Counted from the stretch's first letter, positions 53,162 through 61,648 are shown. The stretch is DNA of 64,000 bases from Desulfobacteraceae bacterium (GCA_003599475.1 QZKK01000085.1:12804-76803); one strand, 5' to 3'. Program-made: numbers and translations. Notes: a model not told the origin generated them from the letters alone.

Positions 53162-54328
53162 TCATTCAATCATTCTTCGTTCAATCGATCCACCTGATTC
53201 GTAACCTGCAATGTCCCTTCCCTTAAACATCAATATTGCCACGATTCCCAAAACCAGCACGGCTTGCAGCAATCCCAGCACGGCATCGATAAAATTCTGG
53301 TCCATGATGATGAGAGCGCTCACTCCCAGGCATATCGCTATTGTAAAGATCGTAAATGCCGCCTCTTTTCGCTTAAACCCCATGTAAAGGAGGCGGTGAT
53401 GAATATGATCCTTGTTTGCCCTGGCAAGCAGACCCAACGGATTTGTTGCGGTCCGGTTCTTGATCCTTGAAGCAGTCACATACACCATATCGAAAATCAG
53501 TACACCAAAGACCAGAACAGGGGCTGTGAAAGAGACGAAATGACTGGTTGCCGACCATTCCCCCAGAATGGCAAGACCGGCAAGTGTAAATCCAATGAAG
53601 GTGCTGCCGGAATCTCCCAGAAAAATGGTTGCAGATCTGCCGATTCTGAAATTGTACGGCATGAAACCCGCACATGCGCCGACCAGCGCGACGGCAAGCC
53701 ATCCCAGCGAAGGCTGATAGGTTTTGAAGGCAATCGCTCCCATGAATGAGGCGCCGATAACCGACAGCCCGGCAGCCAGCCCGTCGATGCCGTCGAAGAA
53801 GTTCATGGCGTTCGTAAGACCCACCAGCCAGAGAATGGTAAGAACGAAGTTGAGCGCATCGGCTCCGGGAAATTGTATGAAAAGCGTCAGTGTAATCTTT
53901 CCGTAAGTGACCACAAGAATACTGATTGCGATCTGAAGAAAAAACCGGAGAGCCGCAGAAATAGGCCGTACGTCATCCCAGAGACCGATCACGAAGATCA
54001 AGAAGGATCCGGCCAGAAGACTTTTCATTCCGGGCAGAAAGACGTTGTTGACCGCAAGGGAAAATCCGAAGGCAAGAAAAACGGCAAGACCTCCGAGTAG
54101 GGGAGTGGCGTTCTCGTGGATTTTCCGCCAGTCCGGCCGGTCCATGATGTCGAGCTTAGATGCGATGATGCGGCAGAAGGGGACTAAAAAAAAGGCAGCG
54201 ACAAATGAAAACGCCAAAATATACTGCCATCTCAAGCCCGCATTGAAGTAGAACCGGCGAACCGGAGGCAGCAGAAAAATGAAAAGCAGGATGCCGGCTC
54301 CGATCTGCCTTAAAATGTCAGGACGCAT
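53162..54328 (-). CDS. WecA/MraY-family undecaprenyl-phosphate sugar-1-phosphate transferase
   Basis: An integral membrane enzyme (388 residues, about 11 helices) that starts glycan synthesis by moving a HexNAc-1-phosphate from UDP to undecaprenyl phosphate. Landmarks are DRPDWRKIHENATPLLGGLA (~62), the Asp-containing NAMNFFDGIDGLAAG (~178), FLGDSGSTFIGF (~237) and the DHIHHRLLYMGF His motif (~309). I use the ATG at 54328 (AAGGGG upstream), which overlaps the glycosyltransferase gene by 11 bp; the longer frame to 54448 is a shadow. It is the likely initiating transferase of the exopolysaccharide. Confidence 0.92.
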   Translation of the reverse strand: MRPDILRQIGAGILLFIFLLPPVRRFYFNAGLRWQYILAFSFVAAFFLVPFCRIIASKLDIMDRPDWRKIHENATPLLGGLAVFLAFGFSLAVNNVFLPGMKSLLAGSFLIFVIGLWDDVRPISAALRFFLQIAISILVVTYGKITLTLFIQFPGADALNFVLTILWLVGLTNAMNFFDGIDGLAAGLSVIGASFMGAIAFKTYQPSLGWLAVALVGACAGFMPYNFRIGRSATIFLGDSGSTFIGFTLAGLAILGEWSATSHFVSFTAPVLVFGVLIFDMVYVTASRIKNRTATNPLGLLARANKDHIHHRLLYMGFKRKEAAFTIFTIAICLGVSALIIMDQNFIDAVLGLLQAVLVLGIVAILMFKGRDIAGYESGGSIERRMIE

Positions 54329-55538
54329 ATTGGATCCCCTTTTCGATAAAGAGTCGGCGATAGACATCATCGATGGCGCGAACCATGTATTCTGCGCTGT
54401 ATACCGCTTGAATCTTTTTTCGCCCGGCTCGTCCCATTTGCCTTGCAAGGTCTTTATCGTTTAAGATTCTTAAGATGGATGAGGATAGCTGCATCACGTT
54501 TGCCGGCTCGATCAAAAAGCCGTTTACGCCATCGTCGATCAGATCCGGAATGCCCCCCACACGGGTGCCGACTACCGGCTTTTCCATGGCCATGGCTTCG
54601 AGTAAAACCCGCCCCATTCCTTCGAAGAATGAAGGTAAAACAGCCACATCGAAGCAGGCCAGAAGATCGCGGACATTGGCCTGAAACCCGGTAAAAAGAA
54701 CCCGTCCGTTCATTCCGATAGCAGATGAGAGGGATTCCAGCTCGTTTTTTAAATCGCCTTCGCCGACGATTACGAGCTTTGAATTGGGGAGATGCTTCGA
54801 AACCTCACTGAAAGCGCGGATAAGGACGGCGTGCCCTTTCCCCTCCCAGAGCTTGGAAACGATGCCGATCACCGCTTCATCCAGTGCAATCCCCCATTTT
54901 TTCCTGAGCCGATTTGTCTCTCCCTCCGAAGCCAGGCGGAATTTTTCAAGCTCGATTCCGCTGTAGATTTTTACGATTTTATCTATTCGGGCGACTCTCT
55001 CCCTCAATCCCCAGTCGATCAGCGGCTGTGAGATGAAGATCATCCTGTCGCACCACCTGGAAGCAATCCGCTCCAGGTTCAACAGGAGCTTCCTTTTCCA
55101 GAACGGCTCCTGGTCATGAAACGAGAATCCGTGAACCGTGTGCACGACGATCGGAACGGAAGCCAGCTTTCCGGCGAGCCTCCCGATAAAACCCGCCTTC
55201 GAGTTGTGGGTATGAATGATATGATACCTGTTTTTTTTCAGAAAAAGGGTCAATTCAACCAGTGCAAGCAGATCTTTTATCGGGTTCAAAGGCTGAACGA
55301 AATTTTTGATCTCCTTCACCCGAATTCCGTTTGATGCGACAAGCTCATTGAGCCGCCCCCCCGGCGCGCACCCGAACTCCACCTCATATCGATCCTTATC
55401 CAGCCCCTTCATGGACAAAAAGGTATTGATCCCCGACCCGCTGACAATCGGGAGCGTATGCAGATGCAAAACGCGTATCTTCCCGGTATTGGTCAAGTCG
55501 TTGAGTGGTTGAGTGGTTGATTCGTATTCGCTGGTCAT
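54318..55538 (-). CDS. GT4-family glycosyltransferase
   Basis: A 406-residue GT-B retaining glycosyltransferase. N-terminal domain: VLHLHTLPIVSGSGINTFL and IHTHNSKAGFIGRLAG, then VHTVHGFSFHDQ; C-terminal donor domain: GIVSKLWEGKGHAVLIRAF, FTGFQANVRDLLACFDVAVLPSFFEGMGRVLLEAMA with the nucleotide-binding E-x7-E pair. It probably adds the second sugar on the lipid carrier. The first ~20 residues (STTQPLNDLTNTGK) are encoded by intergenic TCAACCACTCAACGAC-type repeats; a start nearer to KIRVLHLHT may be used. Coupled to the WecA-like gene by an 11-bp overlap. Confidence 0.9.
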   Translation of the reverse strand: MTSEYESTTQPLNDLTNTGKIRVLHLHTLPIVSGSGINTFLSMKGLDKDRYEVEFGCAPGGRLNELVASNGIRVKEIKNFVQPLNPIKDLLALVELTLFLKKNRYHIIHTHNSKAGFIGRLAGKLASVPIVVHTVHGFSFHDQEPFWKRKLLLNLERIASRWCDRMIFISQPLIDWGLRERVARIDKIVKIYSGIELEKFRLASEGETNRLRKKWGIALDEAVIGIVSKLWEGKGHAVLIRAFSEVSKHLPNSKLVIVGEGDLKNELESLSSAIGMNGRVLFTGFQANVRDLLACFDVAVLPSFFEGMGRVLLEAMAMEKPVVGTRVGGIPDLIDDGVNGFLIEPANVMQLSSSILRILNDKDLARQMGRAGRKKIQAVYSAEYMVRAIDDVYRRLFIEKGIQYAS

Positions 55539-55605
55539 TTAGTTGCAGAAAACCCCAAATCACAAGCAACAAATTCCAAACAATAAGTCAAAATTGAAAA
55601 AACTT

Positions 55606-56403
55606 CTAAACTTCTAAACTTCTTATCCAATTATACGTCTCCGACATCCTATGGGCGACTCGATCGAGGCGGTATTTTCGGATATACTTCCAGCTCTCTT
55701 TGTCTTTGAAGAACAGATAGGTTGTCGAGATTTTCGAGAGAAAAATATTGAAATCTTCATCATCCACCTGGATGCGGCCGACGGCATAGAGATCCGGTTT
55801 CTGTTTTGTAGGGCACTGCGTCATGAATGCCCTGTAGCCTTCGGCTATCAAAAGAGAACGGATTTCAGATTTCGGAACCCCCTCTTTTACACCATGATAG
55901 TCGATCCTTCTTCCTAACCGGTCCTCCATCTGTTTTTTAAAGGTCGTGATATGATCCCGAACGAGGGCTTCCGGAATCTGGTTGATATTCAAAGCCGCAT
56001 CCTCGTAAGTGCCGAGTGTGATGTTTTGTTCATCGAGGCCTTTCAACAGCTCCCAGGTCAGGTAGGGAACGGGATGAGCGCCGATCGTTGCAGTCGAATC
56101 AAGCTTCTCAGGAGAGACCAAAACGGCCGCAGGAAATCCATATGTTTTCAGTACAGGAAGGACTTCCGCATAGAAAGAAATAAAGCCGTTGTCGAAGGTC
56201 ATCGAAATCGGTCGTTTGCCGTTCACCTCGACTTTCCTTTCCATGTAACCGATCGCTTCATCGAGTGATAAAACATGGAAATTGTTTTCGGCCAGATAGG
56301 TCATCTGTTTCTTGAACGCCTCCAAGGAGAGCCATAGACGATGCAAGTGGGCGCTCTTTGTGACATTCTGATACTGGAGGATGGTCAGATCACGTAGTTT
56401 CAT
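55606..56403 (-). CDS. Polysaccharide-deacetylase-fold protein with degenerate active site
   Basis: A 265-residue NodB-fold protein. The usual entry motif TFDDG reads TFDNG (PISMTFDNGFISF, ~68), and the metal-binding H-x3-H segment is replaced by LGTYEDAALN (~130), so the two His are lost. FPAAVLVSPEKL and PYLTWELLKGL keep the fold signature. It is likely not a metal-dependent deacetylase any more and may act as a binding or scaffolding protein. No signal peptide is seen, hence cytoplasmic. AAAGGT precedes the ATG. It stands between the GT4 gene and asparagine synthase in the exopolysaccharide locus. Confidence 0.75.
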   Translation of the reverse strand: MKLRDLTILQYQNVTKSAHLHRLWLSLEAFKKQMTYLAENNFHVLSLDEAIGYMERKVEVNGKRPISMTFDNGFISFYAEVLPVLKTYGFPAAVLVSPEKLDSTATIGAHPVPYLTWELLKGLDEQNITLGTYEDAALNINQIPEALVRDHITTFKKQMEDRLGRRIDYHGVKEGVPKSEIRSLLIAEGYRAFMTQCPTKQKPDLYAVGRIQVDDEDFNIFLSKISTTYLFFKDKESWKYIRKYRLDRVAHRMSETYNWIRSLEV

Positions 56404-56638
56404 TCAAACCTTTCGGTCAAATCGTTCACTGGTTGAATAGTCGAATGGTTGTACTCGCTTTTCATTTCAATCAACAGGCAGCGTCTTCACTAATCTTCTA
56501 ACCTTCTAAATTTCTCATCTTCTTTCTCTTGCAGTCTCCATGCCCCGTGCTCCACGCTCTATGCCTTTTGTGCTTTCCCTCTCTCCTTCTGTCCCTCTTT
56601 CCTTCTCAGCTCTAATTCTATGAGTCCATGCTCCATGC
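56404..56638 (-). repeat. Intergenic degenerate repeats
   Basis: TCACTGGTTGAATAGTCGAATGG, CTAATCTTCTAACCTTC, CTCCATGCCCCGTGCTCC and CTCTCTCCTTCTGTCCCTC words fill the 235-bp gap; no gene seen. Confidence 0.8.
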
Positions 56639-58549
56639 TCATCCAACGTATCTCTTATACCAATATGAGAGGATGATTAGATTCCAGAGCTGCCAGGATG
56701 TATCGCTCTTATTTTGAAAATAGCTATCCTTCAGTTTTTGTATTGAAGCGTAGTTGAAGATTCCCTGGTCCTCGATGGTCCGTTCCGACAGATAGTCATC
56801 GATTAAAAACCGCAACTCGTCTTTCAACCATGCGCTGATCGGGACTTCGAAGCCCCATTTCGGACGGTTGTGAATTCTCTTGGGAAGAAGCGATTTGAAG
56901 GTTTCAAGGAGGATGTATTTCCGCCTTCCGCGGTGAAGCTTGGTTTGTCCTGGCAGCCGAAAGGCAAATTCGACCACCGAATGATCCAGAAACGGAACCC
57001 GAACTTCCAGGGAGTTGAGCATGCTCATCCGGTCGACTTTATTCAGCATATCGTCCGGCAAGGAGTCCTTCAGGTCCAGATAGAGCATTTTGTTTATAGG
57101 GTCCCCCGCGAATTCTTCCAGATAGCCTGCGATGTTTTCCGAAAATGTCTCCAGTCGGAATTTTCCGAAAATATCCGGTCGGATCATGTCCCGGCAGCCT
57201 TCTTCTGTGAAAATCTTGCGCCAGGCTTCGATCCGATGCTGAAGGGGACCTTCGGCACCCTGGATGAATTTCTTGACTCTGCGCAGTCTTTCGGTCAGAT
57301 GTCCATCCCTCGAATCCGGCAGGATATCGGCTGCAGGCTCCAGCACGGAGCTTCTCAAAAATTTTGGTAAGGAAGAATAGTATCGGTACCAGTATTCTCC
57401 CGTATACCTTCGATATCCTGCAAACAGCTCATCCGCACCGTCTCCCGCCAGTGCCACAGTGACTTCTTTTCTGGTTTTTTGAGAGACCAGATAGGTTGGA
57501 AAAACGGAGGAATCGGAAAACGGCTCGTCCAGGCTGTCCAAAACGGCAGGCACGATATCGATGGTGTCCCTGCAGCTTACCTTGAATTCGTGGTGGTCCG
57601 TACCGTGAAAGGATGCGACCTCTTTGGCGTAATCGGTTTCGTCGTATAAGGGCAGATCTTTGTAGCCGATGGAAAATGTCCGGACCGGTTGGGACATGTT
57701 TTGCGCCATCAGCCCAACTACGATGCTCGAATCGATGCCGCCGCTCAAAAAAGCTCCAAGCGGAACATCCGATACCAAATGGCTGCGAACCGATGCACTC
57801 ATCAATTCGAACAGGCGGTGTTTCTGGTCCTCGAAAGAAATGCCCTCGGCAACATCTCCGGATTGCAAATCCCAGTATTTCTCTAATCTAATAGTGCCGT
57901 TTTCAGCAATGAGACAGTGTCCAGGTCGGAGTTTGTAGATCTTTTCAAAAATGGTCCAGGGGGCCGGTATATAGCCGGACATCAGGTAAAGGCCCAAGGC
58001 CTCGAAGGAAATCTCTCTTTTTACGGAAGGATCTGCCAGAATCGCTTTTATTTCCGATGCAAATACAAGGTCCTTGCCGTCCCAATAATAATAAAGGGGT
58101 TTGATTCCGATGCGATCGCGACACAGCAGCAGTCTATTTCTATGGTTATCCCACAGACTGAAAGCGAACATGCCGTTGAATTTTTCAACGGACGTAATCC
58201 CATCCTCTTCGTATTGATGGAGGAGCACCTCCGAATCCGTATTCGACGTGAATCGGTGCCCGCTTTTTTCCAGTTTCTTGCGAAGCTCTGTGAAATTGTA
58301 GATTTCCCCATTAAAAACAAGCCACAGGCTTTTGTCTTCGTTTGCGATCGGCTGCTTACCGGCTTCCGATAGATCGATGATGCTCAACCGCCGGTGCCCA
58401 AGGCCGATTGAACCTCCCTCCGGCTTTGTCATGCACCACACACCTTCGTCATCCGGACCCCGATAGGAGATCGTCTTGCACATGGTCCGGATCAAGTTCT
58501 CTTCGATCGGCCGCCCGGAGAAGCTTAATTTACCGCAGATGCCGCACAT
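56639..58549 (-). CDS. asnB: Glutamine-hydrolysing asparagine synthase
   Basis: A 636-residue two-domain enzyme. It starts with MCGICGKLSF, giving the class II amidotransferase nucleophile C2, with RGPDDEG and GHRRLSI following; the synthetase half has the PP-loop LSGGIDSSIVVGL (~262), YSIGYKDLP-like and ALAGDGADELFAGYRRY (~375), and VPFLDHSVVEFAF (~515). In exosortase and polysaccharide loci AsnB homologues often amidate a sugar uronic acid rather than free aspartate, so the substrate is open. No strong ribosome site. It is the most distal gene of the exopolysaccharide locus. Confidence 0.93.
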   Translation of the reverse strand: MCGICGKLSFSGRPIEENLIRTMCKTISYRGPDDEGVWCMTKPEGGSIGLGHRRLSIIDLSEAGKQPIANEDKSLWLVFNGEIYNFTELRKKLEKSGHRFTSNTDSEVLLHQYEEDGITSVEKFNGMFAFSLWDNHRNRLLLCRDRIGIKPLYYYWDGKDLVFASEIKAILADPSVKREISFEALGLYLMSGYIPAPWTIFEKIYKLRPGHCLIAENGTIRLEKYWDLQSGDVAEGISFEDQKHRLFELMSASVRSHLVSDVPLGAFLSGGIDSSIVVGLMAQNMSQPVRTFSIGYKDLPLYDETDYAKEVASFHGTDHHEFKVSCRDTIDIVPAVLDSLDEPFSDSSVFPTYLVSQKTRKEVTVALAGDGADELFAGYRRYTGEYWYRYYSSLPKFLRSSVLEPAADILPDSRDGHLTERLRRVKKFIQGAEGPLQHRIEAWRKIFTEEGCRDMIRPDIFGKFRLETFSENIAGYLEEFAGDPINKMLYLDLKDSLPDDMLNKVDRMSMLNSLEVRVPFLDHSVVEFAFRLPGQTKLHRGRRKYILLETFKSLLPKRIHNRPKWGFEVPISAWLKDELRFLIDDYLSERTIEDQGIFNYASIQKLKDSYFQNKSDTSWQLWNLIILSYWYKRYVG

Positions 58550-58700
58550 GGAAGATTCTGATATTCAAAGATTCCGGATTCAAAATTCCGGATTCAAGAC
58601 GTTAGGAACCAGATGACAGACGACAGATGACGGAAAGAACCGGAAGAACCGGAAGAACCGGATGGCAGAAGACGGATGACAGAGGACGGAAAACAGCATA
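58550..58700 (-). repeat. Intergenic degenerate tandem repeats
   Basis: TTCCGGATTCAAAATTCCGG (inverted), GATGACAGACGACAGATGACGG units and three GGAAGAACC units lie between asnB and the toxin-antitoxin island. Confidence 0.8.
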
Positions 58701-58728
58701 AGAACCAGCCCAGATTTTACTTGCCGCA

Positions 58729-59130
58729 TCAATGTGCCCAGTTTTCAAGATGCAGATGAGCAACTCTCCCAAATTCTTCCGAATTGTTGGTCACAAGGAT
58801 CATATCGCGTGATCGAGCAATGCCTGCAATTAGAAGATCGTAGGAACCGATCGGCATACCCTTTTTTTCCAGTTCCACCCGAATAGCTGCGGCTTCTCGA
58901 GCAGCTGATATGTCGAGGTCAATGAGGTTCAGGGGCAAGAGGAACTTGGCAAGAGCTGCTTCGGAACGCTGCCGGTATTGACTTTTTTCGACCCCATATT
59001 GAAGCTCGAAAAACGTAATCGTGGAGATTGCACAATCCTTGGGTGAATGGCGCCGAAATCGTTCAATAACCGCCGGCGGGCGCTCTTTTATTAGACATAT
59101 GCAAATATCGGTATCAAAGAGAAATTGCAT
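58729..59130 (-). CDS. vapC: VapC-type PIN-domain toxin
   Basis: A 133-residue PIN-domain ribonuclease, similar to VapC enzymes that cleave initiator tRNA. The acidic residues of the active site are visible in FLFDTDICI (~5), STITFFELQYGVEK (~36) and GSYDLLIAGIARSRD (~97), with ILVTNNSEEFGRV at the end. Its ATG overlaps the vapB stop (TGATG), so translation is coupled. It would be neutralised by the VapB protein encoded just upstream. Confidence 0.92.
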   Translation of the reverse strand: MQFLFDTDICICLIKERPPAVIERFRRHSPKDCAISTITFFELQYGVEKSQYRQRSEAALAKFLLPLNLIDLDISAAREAAAIRVELEKKGMPIGSYDLLIAGIARSRDMILVTNNSEEFGRVAHLHLENWAH

Positions 59131-59357
59131 CAGAAAAATTTTCTTTCCTGCATGGAGGGTTGATTTCTCCCGTCTTTCAGAAAGTCATCCGGAAATTCAG
59201 AGAGCGACTCGAACAGTGAATCCCATGTCGGTTCTATTGGCTCCAGAATCACTTGGTTGCCCCTTTTGTATATTTTAACTTCGGTGCCAGGAATTCTGAA
59301 TTCCTTGGGAAGCCTTACCGCTTGAGAATTACCATTTTGAAATAATTTTGCTGTTTC
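59130..59357 (-). CDS. vapB: VapB-type AbrB-fold antitoxin
   Basis: A 75-residue DNA-binding antitoxin. The swapped-hairpin AbrB/SpoVT fold is plain: ETAKLFQNGNSQAVRLPKEFRI followed by VKIYKRGNQVILEP; the C-terminal part (FESLSEFPDDFL) would wrap the toxin. I take the GTG at 59357 because GGAGG lies 7 bases upstream; a GTG at 59375 would add six residues. It has its own promoter with a TATATA inverted repeat that it probably binds for autoregulation. Confidence 0.9.
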   Translation of the reverse strand, partial: ETAKLFQNGNSQAVRLPKEFRIPGTEVKIYKRGNQVILEPIEPTWDSLFESLSEFPDDFLKDGRNQPSMQERKFF

Positions 59358-59380
59358 CACAGGAGCACCTCCCACTATCG

Positions 59381-59420
59381 TATATATTATTTATATATAC
59401 ACAAATAGCCTTCAAGTCAA
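59381..59420 (-). promoter_or_regulatory. vapBC promoter and probable operator
   Basis: Minus-strand TTGACT (59420-59415), 17 bp, TATATA (59397-59392). A TATATATTATTTATATATA inverted repeat at 59381-59399 covers the -10 box and the start region, as expected for autorepression by VapBC. Confidence 0.72.
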
Positions 59421-59439
59421 CTTTCATTCGCCTTCGGTA

Positions 59440-59901
59440 TCACGTAAGGAGGCGCTCGTCGATTCGGTAAACCTCTGCCTCAACCACAACAACCCGGCCT
59501 GCATCATGGTGCAAGGGATTGATAAGGATGTTGTACTCACGCGTTACGACTGCAGAAGGAACTCGCAATGTCAGGCTGGCTTTCGAACGTGCCCATTCTG
59601 TTCCAAAGTCTGCAAGCTCGAGAGGCGGTGGGCTGGTACGCCAGTTCCCCGGCAGCGATGATGACAAAGACTCTTCCGGGATGAATTCATCCGGGACCTC
59701 AATGGTGGCGATACTCAACTCCGTTGGGACATATGGCAGGGATACATGAACAAGGAATTCTATGGTGGCCAGAGAGCGCGTCTCAGAGGTGTAGACCATT
59801 GGCGTGCCTCGATGATTCCATCGGCCTCCGTACAATTTCGCACCTATACCCGTAAGATCCGATATGTGCTCTGTTTTTGCGATTCTGTAGACGAGCGTCA
59901 A
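59440..59901 (-). CDS. RES-domain toxin
   Basis: A 153-residue RES-domain protein, a family of NAD+-degrading or ADP-ribosylating toxins paired with Xre/MbcA-type antitoxins. The conserved elements are LVYRIAK (Arg), GGRWN, MVYTSETRSLATIEFLVH (Tyr, Ser, Glu) and the Asn/His-containing NILINPLHHDA near the end. It begins with a TTG at 59901 that overlaps the antitoxin stop (TTGA), a start enforced by coupling. Stand-alone RES genes without a partner are rare, and the partner is present here. Confidence 0.9.
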   Translation of the reverse strand: MTLVYRIAKTEHISDLTGIGAKLYGGRWNHRGTPMVYTSETRSLATIEFLVHVSLPYVPTELSIATIEVPDEFIPEESLSSSLPGNWRTSPPPLELADFGTEWARSKASLTLRVPSAVVTREYNILINPLHHDAGRVVVVEAEVYRIDERLLT

Positions 59902-60329
59902 GACACAATTCCGTGCTCGATGCGCCCGAGCTCATCGAGCACCATGGCGCTGCCGAATCGGGAACCGAGGAGCGAGGCCGGGGTCCTGTTGCCCAATGCA
60001 GGGCACGGTGATTTAATCCAGGAAAGGAACCTCTCTTTGTTCCCGAAAATCTCTTCACCGCGCACCGCTACTTCGGTGATTTGAAGTATCTGCTCCGATA
60101 CGGTTCGGTTGAATCGGTGCTTGCGGCCATATCGTTGAATGGTTCGATCTGTTACAGACAACACCTCGGCCATCTGTCGCAGTGAGAATCCAAGGTGCTT
60201 TGTAAGACGGATCAAAGACTCTTTTGTGACCCCCCTGTTGCTCATCTCCATAAGGTCCAACGGGCTCAAGCTGCCTTCTCGGGGAGTTTCTTTCTCACCC
60301 AGGATGTTGGAAATGTTTGAAAGCTCCAT
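59898..60329 (-). CDS. Xre/MbcA/ParS-type antitoxin
   Basis: A 143-residue antitoxin. An N-terminal helix-turn-helix (ESLIRLTKHLGFSLRQMAEVLSVTDRTIQRY, ~38-68) is followed by the DUF2384/MbcA toxin-binding region (FGNKERFLSWIKSPCPALGNRTPASLL and the VLDELGRIEHGI ending). GGAGGG stands 8 bases before the ATG. A consensus promoter and a CATATT/AATATG dyad upstream suggest autorepression by the complex. Confidence 0.9.
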   Translation of the reverse strand: MELSNISNILGEKETPREGSLSPLDLMEMSNRGVTKESLIRLTKHLGFSLRQMAEVLSVTDRTIQRYGRKHRFNRTVSEQILQITEVAVRGEEIFGNKERFLSWIKSPCPALGNRTPASLLGSRFGSAMVLDELGRIEHGIVS

Positions 60330-60345
60330 ATTAAGAGCCCTCCTT

Positions 60346-60395
60346 CATATTGCGAAATATGTCGGAATTGTAATCCAATTTGTCGCTTCAGTCAA
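60346..60395 (-). promoter_or_regulatory. Xre-RES promoter and dyad operator
   Basis: Minus-strand TTGACT (60395-60390), exactly 17 bp, TACAAT (60372-60367). A perfect CATATT-GCGA-AATATG dyad at 60346-60361 covers the expected start site, so the antitoxin probably binds it. Confidence 0.75.
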
Positions 60396-60459
60396 GGTGA
60401 TGGGCAGCAGAGTGGCGGTAAAGCTGGATTCCATTGGTAATCGGGTTTTTTGGGTTTTT

Positions 60460-60525
60460 CGGAACAGATGACGGAAAAAGTGGAGCCAGATGACGGATGA
60501 CGGATGACGGAGATCAGAAGTCTGC
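60460..60525 (-). repeat. GATGACGGATGACGG repeats
   Basis: Several 7-base GATGACG units lie between the Xre-RES promoter region and the next PIN gene. Confidence 0.7.
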
Positions 60526-60966
60526 TTAAGCTATCTCCAGATGTTCGATCCATACGACTGATTTCATTTTGTCTTCGACAGCGTTATAAAGGCGTTTGTC
60601 AGCAGTAACAAAAGGCACCTTCAGATTTGACGAAAGAGCAAGATAGGCTGAATCGTAGCAACTTCTTTGAAATTCGGTGGCAAATGAAAGGACCGACTCT
60701 GACATACCCTTTGCATGTGTTTTTGCAATATCAAGAGCCAAGAAATTTTGAACAGCCGCGTCCCGATCATCTGGAACAATCCGGCCTGTACGGCCCGCTA
60801 CCCACATGGCGTTTATAAATTCCCAGTCGATGAGAGAGGGGGCATGCAGAGTTATTTGATCCTTCATGAATGCATCGAGCAGATAAATAGCCTTCTCCAC
60901 CCCTTCTTCGTCCGGCAAATACCACTTCAAAGCCACGCTGGCATCGATGACAAAAGGGTTGTTCAT
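60526..60966 (-). CDS. PIN-domain toxin
   Basis: A 146-residue PIN-domain ribonuclease of the VapC superfamily. Acidic active-site residues appear in FVIDASVALKWYLPDEEG (~4), PSLIDWEFINAMW (~43), CYDSAYLALSS (~108) and VTADKRLYNAV (~123). Its start follows the antitoxin stop without a gap, so the two are coupled. It pairs with a Phd/YefM-like antitoxin rather than AbrB-type VapB, a common mix in these modules. Confidence 0.9.
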   Translation of the reverse strand: MNNPFVIDASVALKWYLPDEEGVEKAIYLLDAFMKDQITLHAPSLIDWEFINAMWVAGRTGRIVPDDRDAAVQNFLALDIAKTHAKGMSESVLSFATEFQRSCYDSAYLALSSNLKVPFVTADKRLYNAVEDKMKSVVWIEHLEIA

Positions 60967-61230
60967 TTATCTTTTTTCCAGCATCCTCCTTGATTTTTCG
61001 TAGATGATGCTCGCCGACAAACCGCTTTTTGCAAACTTTGCCCTCAGGTCGACCAGCTCGGTAAACTGCATCATTTTTTTCATTTTACGGTAATCTTCGA
61101 AAGGGATGATTACGGCTGTCGGCTTTCCACGTTTGGTAAGGATGATGTTTTCGCCGCTTTCCAATGAATTACGCAGAATCTTGGTGAAGTCTCTTTTGCC
61201 CTGTGCTATTGAAATTTCGATATCCTTCAT
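60967..61230 (-). CDS. Phd/YefM-type antitoxin
   Basis: An 87-residue antitoxin with the Phd fold: MKDIEISIAQGKRDFTKILRN, then IILTKRGKPTAVIIPFEDYRKMK, the typical strand-helix core; the C-terminal helices (LVDLRAKFAKSG) bind the toxin. I set the ATG at 61230, preceded by AGGGGG; the frame runs ten residues further up. A promoter with both boxes consensus-like lies immediately upstream. Confidence 0.9.
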   Translation of the reverse strand: MKDIEISIAQGKRDFTKILRNSLESGENIILTKRGKPTAVIIPFEDYRKMKKMMQFTELVDLRAKFAKSGLSASIIYEKSRRMLEKR

Positions 61231-61262
61231 AAATAGCCCCCTAAGATAGCCATTTATCATAG

Positions 61263-61291
61263 ATATTAGGTTCAGTTTTTCAGATTGTCAA
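61263..61291 (-). promoter_or_regulatory. Promoter of the Phd-PIN module
   Basis: Minus-strand TTGACA (61291-61286), exactly 17 bp, TAATAT (61268-61263), 33 bp before the antitoxin ATG. Confidence 0.75.
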
Positions 61292-61380
61292 TTGAGAAAG
61301 CAATTAAACCCGCAATTCTCGGAAGAAAAGAAAAGAGAATTTAGACACGGATACTGGATAAACACCCCATTTTAGAAAGT

Positions 61381-61638
61381 TTACAATTCCATGCAACCGC
61401 GTAGATCCGTATCCTTTCTTGCTTGGATGCCTTGAGGGCTATCAGGCATATTTCGATACCCCTCTTCATATCTTCGAGTTTGGCTTTCCATATTCTTCGA
61501 TTTTATCCAGAGTTCAACAGCAACCTCAAAAATGAACTTGCTCGTGCTCAATTCCTCTTTGATCCTTCTCTTCGTTGCTTTGCTTCCCGTGGTGGCAGCC
61601 CCCCCCTCTGGCGGTGAGGGAGCATATTTCGGAGACAC
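61381..61638 (-). CDS. Doubtful small ORF, possible antitoxin remnant
   Basis: An 85-residue frame with no domain I can name. The middle (FEVAVELWIKSKNMESQTRRYEEGYRNMP) recalls the C-terminal toxin-binding helix of ribbon-helix-helix antitoxins, while the N-terminal 25 residues look random. No ribosome-binding site or promoter is evident. It may be a decayed antitoxin left in the island, or not a gene. The rest of the 61261-61648 gap shows only the Phd promoter. Confidence 0.25.
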   Translation of the reverse strand: MSPKYAPSPPEGGAATTGSKATKRRIKEELSTSKFIFEVAVELWIKSKNMESQTRRYEEGYRNMPDSPQGIQARKDTDLRGCMEL

Positions 61639-61648
61639 GGATTAGGCT

